From Limisphaerales bacterium (GTDB lineage: Bacteria > Verrucomicrobiota > Verrucomicrobiia > Limisphaerales > UBA11358): a stretch of DNA of 14,141 nt. Numbering within the stretch: position 1 is the first letter of the stretch; each line of letters begins with the position of its first letter. Where the stretch lies: positions 1 through 14,141 of the forward strand of contig DMQW01000346.1 in NCBI GenBank assembly GCA_003455565.1, in the 5' to 3' direction. Below, in pieces: positions 1 to 5,668 of this stretch. Both the position numbers and the translations under genes were made by a program. The notes under the pieces were generated by a model. It did no database searches. It was given only the letters and a program-made list of their open reading frames with translations, and had not been told where the DNA came from.

Positions 1-110
1 GCCAGCAGATTCGTTTTGTCGTCATGCAGTTCAATTCCATTCGCACAGTAAATGAACGGACGATGACTGGCAAGACCTCAGGGAACATTCCGTTGATAAT
101 TAATAGATCC

Positions 111-300
111 GGATGCCAGGCATCTGGCAAGTTCGACCGCCTTCTTGGTGGCATTGCCGACAAACGTATTTGTGCCTTCAATGACTTTTGGCGCAGCGGG
201 GAAATCATTTAGCGTGAGGAATCAGAATTACGCGCCGAGAATGGCCCGAATTCCTCCCGACCTTGTGGGCGTTGCGCGTGGCGATGAGAATGGTGGTCAC
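111..300 (-). pseudogene. Degenerate 5' part of an RdgB/HAM1-type XTP/dITP pyrophosphatase gene
   Basis: Reading the minus strand from a GTG at 300 gives VTTILIATRNAHKV, the typical opening of the RdgB/HAM1 family, which removes non-canonical purine nucleotides such as dITP and XTP. The frame then breaks near 256-258. Removing one base of a GGG run restores a family-like continuation (IRAILGA). Two in-frame stops follow at 230-228 and 224-222, each one substitution away from a sense codon. After them comes FLTLNDFPAAPKVIEG, then the family-like NTFVGNATKKAVELA. Similarity ends near base 111, and the expected DDSGLEVDA active-site block is absent. The stretch 1-110 was not recognised. It is either a decayed gene fragment or error-rich sequence at a contig edge. 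The family call is by remembered motifs only. Confidence 0.6.
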
Positions 301-345
301 GCAGGCACGATACCAAGCGCGGACGGGCGCAAACAAAGGAAAAAT

Positions 346-695
346 TCAGTCCAGCAAATTCCGCCAGCCTGGTGTATTTGCGTTTGTATCCGTCAATCAA
401 GCAGTCGTAATGGCGGATGTGGCGCACCGTCCGCGTGATGAGATAAACGCCCAGCACGACGAGGCCGAGGTTGATCAGGAGCAGCGGCACCAGCCAGTGC
501 ATGACTTCGTGAACCTCATAGGATTTTGACGTGGCGATGAGCACGCTCAACACGGAAAGCGGAAAGGCAAAGACCGCAATGCCCGTGCGCAGCGTGGACA
601 AGGCGGTGCGTTTCTCCGCCTAGCAGCAACTGGACTTCGTTGAAGGTGGCCGTATCGAGGACACCGATGGAATCAAGCGGGTCGGGTTGATTCAT
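346..695 (-). pseudogene. DUF202-like two-helix membrane protein, broken by two one-base insertions
   Basis: Starting at ATG 695 the protein begins MNQPDPLDSIGVLDTATFNE. At 619-620 one extra G breaks the frame. Without it the protein continues LLLAEKRTALSTLRTGIAVF, matching the ERT...RTG pattern of DUF202-type small membrane proteins. Two hydrophobic helices follow (around FAFPLSVLSVLIATS and WLVPLLLINLGLVVLGVYLI), then a basic cytoplasmic tail. A second extra base in the AAA run at 356-358 hides the end: removing it gives RLAELLD and a TGA at 348-346, for about 115 residues. Both changes are single-base insertions, one beside a GG and one in a homopolymer, which resembles sequencing error as much as real decay. 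Function is unknown. Confidence 0.6.
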
Positions 696-760
696 AGGAA
701 TTTTGCGGCGGGGCGGCGGCAAAACCTCGCCGCCATTTCGGGCGACGCGCGCGGCGAACA

Positions 761-1099
761 CTAGCCCACGATCAAGACCGCTTTGCTCTTTTTCATGAAC
801 TTTACCAGCGTGGTGATGCCCGCGATGGAGGTGGGCGTTCTCACGGCATTCGGCTTGGCGAGTTTGTAATGCACCAGTAATTTGCCGACCATTTCCACCT
901 TGAGATTCGCCTCGCCCAGTTGCCAGATCTGACCGTCCGCGAGCGGTGTGAAAACGGCGCGCACGGCACGCGGAGCCGCGCTGGCTGGCTTGGTTGTGCG
1001 GGCGGCAGTTTTGGAAACAGCGGTGCGGGCAGGGCGGGTTTTGCGAGCCGGGCTGGCGGAACGGGTAGCGGGGCGACGAGCAGGCTTGGTAGCAGTCAT
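761..1099 (-). CDS. Small protein with histone-H1-like basic tail and conserved C-terminal domain
   Basis: 112 residues from the ATG at 1099. An upstream in-frame ATG at 1129 would add MLLFSCASCV, which is less plausible. Residues 1-48 are almost entirely Ala, Arg, Lys, Pro, Thr and Ser, with repeated PAR/PAT/KTAAR-like units. This resembles the tails of bacterial histone H1-like and AlgP-like proteins and is expected to be disordered and able to bind nucleic acid. Residues 49-112 form a compact segment starting VFTPLADGQIWQLGEANLKV and ending KKSKAVLIVG. I have the impression of similar segments in Verrucomicrobia but know no named family. There is no signal peptide and no Shine-Dalgarno motif. 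It lies downstream of the ahcY terminator, so it probably has its own promoter. DNA binding is inference. Confidence 0.7.
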   Translation of the reverse strand: MTATKPARRPATRSASPARKTRPARTAVSKTAARTTKPASAAPRAVRAVFTPLADGQIWQLGEANLKVEMVGKLLVHYKLAKPNAVRTPTSIAGITTLVKFMKKSKAVLIVG

Positions 1100-1185
1100 G
1101 ACGCAGGATGCGCAGGAAAATAATAACAAAGCGAGTTTAATCGCACGCGGCTTTTAGGAAGGCAATATAGCCGGCCTGATCGCAG

Positions 1186-1217
1186 AAAATAAAAAAGCGA
1201 ACGGTTTTCCGTTCGCC
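1186..1217 (-). terminator. Intrinsic terminator of the metK-ahcY operon
   Basis: On the minus strand, 26 bases after the ahcY stop, GCGAACGG pairs perfectly with CCGTTCGC (1216-1209 and 1204-1197) around an AAAA loop. It is followed directly by TTTTTTATTTT. This is a textbook Rho-independent terminator. The plus strand lacks a strong T-run after the stem, so it acts mainly in the ahcY direction. Confidence 0.9.
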
Positions 1218-1242
1218 TTTCGTGTTTGAGATTTAAATTCGC

Positions 1243-2775
1243 TTAATAGCGGTAGTGTTCCGGCTTGTAAGGACCGTCCGGGGACACGCCGAGGTATTCG
1301 GCCTGCGCCTTCGTGAGTTTTGTCAGCACCACGCCGATTTTTTCGAGATGCAGGCGGGCGACTTCTTCGTCGAGTTTCTTGGACAGACGATAAACCGTCT
1401 TCTCGTATTTGTCCTTGTTCGCCCAGAGGTCAAGCTGCGCGAGCGTCTGGTTCGTGAACGAATTGCTCATCACAAAGCTCGGATGGCCGGTGGCGCAACC
1501 GAGGTTCACCAAGCGGCCTTCGGCGAGCAGATAAATGCTCTTGTTACCGGGCAGATGATAACGGTCGTATTGTGGTTTGATGTTTTCGATGCGCACGCCT
1601 TTGACCTTCTTCAGCGCGTCCACCTGGATCTCGTTGTCGAAATGGCCGATGTTGCAAACGATGGCCTGATCCTTCATCGCGAGGATGTGCGCGGCGGTGA
1701 TGATGTCGCAGTTGCCGGTCGTCGTGACGTAAATGTCGCCCCAGCCGAGTGTGCTTTCAACGGTGTTAACCTCGAAACCTTCCATCGCGGCTTGCAGCGC
1801 GTTGATGGGATCAATCTCGGTGACGACAACGCGTGAACCGTAGGCGCGGAGCGAATGCGCGCAGCCTTTGCCGACATCGCCGTAACCGCAGACGACGGCG
1901 ACTTTGCCAGCGAGCATCACGTCGGTGGCGCGCTTGATGCCGTCCGCGAGGGATTCGCGGCAGCCGTAGAGATTGTCGAACTTTGATTTGGTGACGGAGT
2001 CATTCACGTTGATGGCAGGCACGAGCAACTTGCCCGCTTCCTTCATCTGATACAGGCGATGCACACCCGTGGTCGTCTCTTCGGAAACACCTTTCCAGGA
2101 TTTCACGATCTTCGTCCAGAGGCCGGGCTTCTCTGTTGCGAGTCGGCGCAGGAGCGCTTTCACGACGGAAACTTCGTGGCTGTCGCCCTTCGTTTCGTAG
2201 GCCCACTTGGAACCGTTTTCGAGTTCGTAGCCTTTGTGAATCAGCAACGTCACGTCGCCGCCGTCATCAACAACGAGTTCCGGGCCGAGATCGCCGGGGA
2301 ACAAAATCGCCTTGAGCGTGAGTTCCCAATATTCCTCGAGCGTCTCGCCTTTCCACGCGAACACCGGCGTGCCGGTCGCCGCGATGGCCGACGCGGCGTG
2401 ATCTTGCGTCGAAAAAATATTGCAGCTCGCCCAACGAACATTGGCTCCGAGTGCCACGAGCGTTTCGATGAGCACGGCGGTTTGGATGGTCATGTGCAGC
2501 GAGCCGGTGATGCGCACGCCCTTGAGCGGCTTTTGCTTCGCATATTTTTGGCGCACAGACATGAGGCCGGGCATTTCGTGTTCGGCCACGGCGATTTCTT
2601 TGCGCCCCCACTCGGCCAGCGAGAAATCGCGGACGATGAAGTCTTTGCCCGCCGGAGTCTGTGCGGCGTATTGGGCGAAGGTCGCGCTGACTTCAGCAAC
2701 GACGGCGTTGGCTTTGCCGTTGCCGTTCAATTTGACGCCGGGGCGGCGCGGAGGAGATAATTTAATGGTTGCCAT
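1243..2775 (-). CDS. ahcY: S-adenosylhomocysteine hydrolase (adenosylhomocysteinase)
   Basis: Hydrolyses S-adenosylhomocysteine to adenosine and homocysteine with tightly bound NAD, clearing the product that inhibits SAM-dependent methyltransferases. 510 residues. The substrate-domain motif SLHMTIQTA is at 92-100 and the catalytic block VNDSVTKSKFDN at 258-269, with Lys263 and Asp267 matching the known catalytic Lys and Asp. The NAD-binding GYGDVGKG is at 297-304. The C-terminus KPEHYRY carries the conserved Lys and Tyr that reach into the partner subunit's NAD site. An extra segment near residues 171-235 marks the longer, bacterial-type form. It is the last gene of an operon with metK, 40 bases after the DUF4160 gene, and is closed by a terminator. 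No Shine-Dalgarno motif precedes the ATG; the leader is CAA-rich. Very secure. Confidence 0.98.
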   Translation of the reverse strand: MATIKLSPPRRPGVKLNGNGKANAVVAEVSATFAQYAAQTPAGKDFIVRDFSLAEWGRKEIAVAEHEMPGLMSVRQKYAKQKPLKGVRITGSLHMTIQTAVLIETLVALGANVRWASCNIFSTQDHAASAIAATGTPVFAWKGETLEEYWELTLKAILFPGDLGPELVVDDGGDVTLLIHKGYELENGSKWAYETKGDSHEVSVVKALLRRLATEKPGLWTKIVKSWKGVSEETTTGVHRLYQMKEAGKLLVPAINVNDSVTKSKFDNLYGCRESLADGIKRATDVMLAGKVAVVCGYGDVGKGCAHSLRAYGSRVVVTEIDPINALQAAMEGFEVNTVESTLGWGDIYVTTTGNCDIITAAHILAMKDQAIVCNIGHFDNEIQVDALKKVKGVRIENIKPQYDRYHLPGNKSIYLLAEGRLVNLGCATGHPSFVMSNSFTNQTLAQLDLWANKDKYEKTVYRLSKKLDEEVARLHLEKIGVVLTKLTKAQAEYLGVSPDGPYKPEHYRY

Positions 2776-2815
2776 ATTAGTTGAGAGTTGGTTGGTTGTT
2801 GTTGTTGGTTAAATT

Positions 2816-3076
2816 TTATTGGAGCGGAGCAATTTTGCCGGGAGTCTTTCCGGCGCGAACGGTTTCCCAAGCGGTCATCAATTCCTGTTGATGTTGGGCG
2901 GCCCATTCGACAATGAAACCACGCACACGCGGTGGTAAAGTTCCTTCGGTCATTTGTAATGAATGAATTTCGAATATAGCTTTGCGGCCTTCGTAAACAG
3001 CGTGGAAATGCGGCGGGTTGTGGTCGTTAAAAAAGAATACGATGCAAATGCCGAAGAACCGGCTGACTTCAGGCAT
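2816..3076 (-). CDS. DUF4160 family protein
   Basis: 86 residues beginning MPEVSRFFGICIVFFFNDHN and continuing with PPHF HAVYEGRKAIFEI, the signature of DUF4160 (FNDHNPPHFHA), a small soluble family of unknown biochemical role. In many genomes it sits beside a DUF2442 gene, as here, and the pair has been suspected of being toxin-antitoxin-like; I know of no proof. The conserved DHNPPHFH cluster of Asp and His residues could bind metal or act catalytically (inference). The start overlaps the end of the DUF2442 gene by 8 bases (3069-3076), pointing to translational coupling. It is the only gene here with a strong Shine-Dalgarno motif, AGGAGG at 3088-3083, six bases before the ATG. The family call is confident. 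Confidence 0.9.
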   Translation of the reverse strand: MPEVSRFFGICIVFFFNDHNPPHFHAVYEGRKAIFEIHSLQMTEGTLPPRVRGFIVEWAAQHQQELMTAWETVRAGKTPGKIAPLQ

Positions 3077-3353
3077 GCACTGCCTCCTGTTTCCAATTCG
3101 GAAACAATTCTTCCACGGTCATGCCGGTCACTTCGAGGTAAAGCGCGTCGGCACACAAATCAATTTCGCCGTCCCAGACTGGCCCGCCAAATTCGCCGAT
3201 ACGGACGCGCTTGAAATGCTCCACATCTTTCCATGCCGCGAACACACCTTTGCCAACTTCCGCCGACAAATCCACCACGCCCTCCACGCCATCGTCGAAA
3301 CGCAGTTTCAGGCGATAGTCCGGGAGAGCTTCGATGGAGGTCAGGTGCTTCAT
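3069..3353 (-). CDS. DUF2442 family protein
   Basis: 94 residues, MKHLTSIEALPDYRLKLRFD at the start, then a short beta-rich domain ending in the DUF2442 hallmark around EFGGPVWDGEIDLCADALYL (residues about 55-76). DUF2442 proteins are small, soluble and of unknown function, and are commonly encoded directly before a DUF4160 gene. Here the stop codon overlaps the DUF4160 start. The gene begins only 14 bases after the metK stop, so it is almost certainly on the metK transcript. No Shine-Dalgarno motif was seen. Placement of this pair between two SAM-cycle enzymes is unusual. The family call rests on remembered motifs; any antitoxin-like role is inference. Confidence 0.87.
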   Translation of the reverse strand: MKHLTSIEALPDYRLKLRFDDGVEGVVDLSAEVGKGVFAAWKDVEHFKRVRIGEFGGPVWDGEIDLCADALYLEVTGMTVEELFPNWKQEAVHA

Positions 3354-3367
3354 GGCACAAAGTTAAT

Positions 3368-4546
3368 TCAAGCGAGCGCTTTTTTCAACGCCGCAACTTT
3401 GTCCGTCGCTTCCCAAGTGAGGTCTTTGTCGCTCTTGCCGAAGTGGCCGTAGTTGGTCGTCTTACTGTAAATCGGGCGGAGCAGGTTCAACTGCTTGATG
3501 ATGTTCGCCGGCTTGAAGCTGAACACTGCGCGCACGGCCTGCTCGATCTGCTCGTCGGTGATGCCGTCCACCGCCGTGCCGAACGTATTGATGCAGACGC
3601 TGACCGGTTCGGGATGGCCGATGGCGTAGGCAAACTGGATTTCCGCGCTCGTGGCGATGCCTGCCGCGACAATATTCTTCGCGACGTAACGGCCCATGTA
3701 AGCCGCGCTGCGATCCACCTTGCTTGGGTCTTTGCCGGAGAACGCGCCGCCGCCGTGACGGCCCATGCCGCCGTAGCTGTCCACGATGATCTTGCGGCCG
3801 GTCAAACCGGTGTCGCCCTGCGGTCCGCCAACGACGAAGCGGCCGGTGGGGTTGATGAGAAATTGCGTTTTCTTAGTGAGCAAATGCTTCGGCAAAACTT
3901 TCTTGATGATCTGCTCGATGCAAAAATCCTTGATCGTCTTGTGCTTCACGTCGGCGCTGTGCTGCGTGGAAATGACGACGTTCGTGATCGCCACCGGCTG
4001 GTCGTTGACGTATTGCACGGACACCTGGCTCTTCGCGTCGGGCCGCAGCCACGCGACCTTGCCGGTCTTGCGGATGCGCGTGAGTTCCGCACCGAGCTGG
4101 TGCGCGAACATGATCGGCGCGGGCATCAGTTCCGGCGTCTCGTTGCAGGCGTAACCGAACATCAAACCCTGGTCGCCCGCGCCCTGCTCGGCGTGGCCTT
4201 TGCCCTCGGCGGCCTTCGCGTCCACGCCCTGCGCGATGTCCGGCGACTGCGACGTGATGGCGTTCAGAATCAGCACGCGGTCGGCGTGAAACACGTCGTC
4301 ATCGTGCGTGTAGCCGATCTCGCGGATGGCGTCGCGGGCGATCTGGTTGAAATCAAGCCTGGCCTTAGTCGTGATTTCGCCGCCAACGACGACGAGATTG
4401 CTCTTCGCGTAAGTTTCACAGGCGACGCGGCTGAACTTGTCCTGCGTCAGGCAGGCGTCCAGCACGGCGTCAGAAATAGTGTCGCACACTTTGTCCGGAT
4501 GGCCTTCGCCGACGGACTCCGAGGAGAAGATGAAGTTTTTGCTCAT
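3368..4546 (-). CDS. metK: S-adenosylmethionine synthetase
   Basis: Makes S-adenosylmethionine from methionine and ATP, releasing phosphate and diphosphate; cytosolic, normally a tetramer. 392 residues, the usual length. The N-terminal nucleotide motif SESVGEGHPDK is at 9-19, the GAGDQG loop at 122-127, and the glycine-rich block GGGAFSGKDPSKVDRSAAY at 265-283, all intact. The gene is first in a minus-strand operon with the DUF2442/DUF4160 pair and ahcY, so synthesis of SAM and disposal of SAH are co-expressed. Divergent from it, 112 bases away, is a SahR-like regulator, and the spacer holds promoters and a palindrome (see separate entries). The ATG at 4546 starts at the family's usual N-terminus; no Shine-Dalgarno motif precedes it. 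Confidence 0.98.
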   Translation of the reverse strand: MSKNFIFSSESVGEGHPDKVCDTISDAVLDACLTQDKFSRVACETYAKSNLVVVGGEITTKARLDFNQIARDAIREIGYTHDDDVFHADRVLILNAITSQSPDIAQGVDAKAAEGKGHAEQGAGDQGLMFGYACNETPELMPAPIMFAHQLGAELTRIRKTGKVAWLRPDAKSQVSVQYVNDQPVAITNVVISTQHSADVKHKTIKDFCIEQIIKKVLPKHLLTKKTQFLINPTGRFVVGGPQGDTGLTGRKIIVDSYGGMGRHGGGAFSGKDPSKVDRSAAYMGRYVAKNIVAAGIATSAEIQFAYAIGHPEPVSVCINTFGTAVDGITDEQIEQAVRAVFSFKPANIIKQLNLLRPIYSKTTNYGHFGKSDKDLTWEATDKVAALKKALA

Positions 4547-4574
4547 GGAATATTTTTAGTTTTGCGCCAACAAC

Positions 4575-4592
4575 ATATTGACGTATCAAGAT
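4575..4592. promoter_or_regulatory. Candidate operator between metK and the ArsR-type regulator
   Basis: Imperfect palindrome ATATTGA-CGTA-TCAAGAT, two 7-base arms with one mismatch (4575-4581 and 4586-4592). It covers the -35 box of the predicted plus-strand promoter and the expected start point of the metK transcript. An ArsR-type repressor bound here could shut off both directions. A second, looser repeat, TATCA-N8-TGATA, lies at 4584-4601. That this binds the adjacent regulator is inference. Confidence 0.5.
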
Positions 4593-4605
4593 AGGATGAT
4601 ATAAC
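4578..4605 (+). promoter_or_regulatory. Predicted sigma-70-type promoter of the ArsR/methyltransferase gene
   Basis: TTGACG at 4578-4583 and TATAAC at 4600-4605 are separated by 16 bases, close to the housekeeping consensus, about 54 bases before the start codon at 4659. It overlaps the divergent metK promoter and the palindrome at 4575-4592. Confidence 0.6.
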
Positions 4606-4623
4606 CAAATTGAAACGCGTCAA
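4596..4623 (-). promoter_or_regulatory. Predicted sigma-70-type promoter of the metK operon
   Basis: On the minus strand TTGACG at 4623-4618 and TATCAT at 4601-4596 are separated by 16 bases. Transcription would begin near 4589, inside the palindrome at 4575-4592, leaving a leader of roughly 43 bases. That is too short for the known SAM or SAH riboswitches, so protein control is more likely. Confidence 0.55.
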
Positions 4624-4658
4624 ATGCTTTCTGAAAAAAGTTCGGCGCGCAAAATAAA

Positions 4659-5591
4659 ATGACCTCAACCTTAAAATCCTTGCGGGCGTTGTCCGACCAA
4701 ACGCGGCTGCGCATCGTCGCGCTGCTGGAGAAGGACGAACTTTCGGTCAACGAACTTCAGGAAATCACGCGCCTCGGCCAGTCGCGCATCTCGACGCACC
4801 TTGGTCTGCTCGCCGACTGCGCGCTCGTGAAATCGCGGCGCGAAGGCAAACGCACGTTTTACAAACTCAATCCGCAGGCCGATTCCGTCGCAAGCGAATT
4901 CATCCAGCTCGCCATCCGCGGCGCGAAGGAACTCCTCGAACACGGCGGCGACCAGATCAATCTCAAGCGCGTTCTTGCCCGTCGCCGCGAGCAGGCGCAG
5001 GTTTTCTTCAATCAGGTCGCGGGACGTTTCGACCGTGTTTACGGGCCGGGCCGGTCGTGGCAGGCGTTCGGACATTTGCTGTTACGGATGCTGCCGCCCA
5101 TCACCGTCGCGGACTTGGGCGCCGGCGAAGGTCTGTTGAGCGAACTGCTCGCGCGCCGCTGCAAACGCGTCATCGCCGTGGACAACTCGGAAAAAATCGT
5201 CGCCTTCGGTGCGGCCAAGGCGAAAAAGAACGGGCTGAAGAATCTTGAATTCCGCCAGGGCGATTTGCAAAACCCGCCGATTGAACCGAACAGCGTTGAC
5301 CTCGTGATTTTGAGCCAGGCGTTGCATCACGCCGAAGATCCGGCGGCGGCGTTGGCGAGCGCGGCGAAGCTGCTGAAACCGCACGGACAGATTTTGCTGC
5401 TAGATCTGCTCAAGCACAACTTCGACAAGGCCCGCGAACTTTACGGCGACCGCTGGCTCGGTTTTGCCGAAAGCGATTTGCACCGCTGGCTCGAAGCCGC
5501 CGGTTTCAAAAAAATTGAAATCAGCATCGTTGCCGCAGAAGAACAGCCGCCGCATTTCCAGACGATTCTGGCGAGCGGGAAAAAAAATTAA
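4659..5591 (+). CDS. ArsR-type HTH regulator fused to SAM-dependent methyltransferase domain (SahR-like)
   Basis: 310 residues. Residues 1-85 are an ArsR winged helix (LSDQTRLRIVALL, recognition helix around QSRISTHLGLLADCALV, wing REGKRTFYKL). The metal-binding cysteines of ArsR/SmtB sensors are absent, with a single Cys at 54. Residues 115-310 are a class I methyltransferase fold with motif I DLGAGEG (152-158), an acidic ribose ligand (VIAVDNSE, Asp175) and LSQALHH (218-224). This layout matches SahR, the ArsR-family regulator of SAH/methionine recycling known in Proteobacteria, which senses SAH. The divergent metK/ahcY operon strongly supports the same role. Likely autoregulated through the shared promoter region. 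It could instead be an active methyltransferase; motif I is intact. No Shine-Dalgarno motif. Confidence 0.88.
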   Translation: MTSTLKSLRALSDQTRLRIVALLEKDELSVNELQEITRLGQSRISTHLGLLADCALVKSRREGKRTFYKLNPQADSVASEFIQLAIRGAKELLEHGGDQINLKRVLARRREQAQVFFNQVAGRFDRVYGPGRSWQAFGHLLLRMLPPITVADLGAGEGLLSELLARRCKRVIAVDNSEKIVAFGAAKAKKNGLKNLEFRQGDLQNPPIEPNSVDLVILSQALHHAEDPAAALASAAKLLKPHGQILLLDLLKHNFDKARELYGDRWLGFAESDLHRWLEAAGFKKIEISIVAAEEQPPHFQTILASGKKN

Positions 5592-5594
5592 TTT

Positions 5595-5665
5595 TTGTAG
5601 GAGTCGAGATAACGAGACTAAAAATTCCCCGAACAGAATGAGCCTCCTCACGTCGGCTCCTACAA
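5595..5665. repeat. Dispersed palindromic element, copy 1
   Basis: Ends are a perfect inverted repeat, TTGTAGGAG at 5595-5603 and CTCCTACAA at 5657-5665. The element fills the space between the converging ends of the regulator gene and leuS, three or four bases from each stop. Two 20-base blocks (5597-5616 and 5643-5662) each match copy 2 at 17 of 20 positions in opposite orientation. The hairpin may also serve as a two-way terminator; the minus strand has a run of T after it (inference). Confidence 0.75.
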
Positions 5666-5668
5666 TCT

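Noticed and set aside
1..110. Possible degraded aminodeoxychorismate lyase or aminotransferase start (IINGMFPEVLPVIVRSF on the minus strand)
   Set aside because: The resemblance to the NG...LPV.DRSF.YGDG pattern needs frame changes and breaks off before any catalytic residue; too weak to call.
2776..2815. SAH riboswitch before ahcY
   Set aside because: The gap is 40 bases of CAA-rich, unstructured sequence within an operon; no room for the aptamer.
3233..4594. 453-codon plus-strand open frame opposite metK
   Set aside because: It is exactly antisense to the clearly identified metK, rich in Arg/Val/Ala as expected for a shadow frame, and has no recognisable domain.
4547..4658. SAM or SAH riboswitch upstream of metK
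   Set aside because: The predicted metK leader is only about 43 bases and I see none of the conserved core helices; the space is taken by promoters and a palindrome.
4659..5591. Metal-sensing ArsR/SmtB repressor
   Set aside because: The paired cysteines of metal sensors are missing and a methyltransferase-type domain occupies the C-terminal two thirds.
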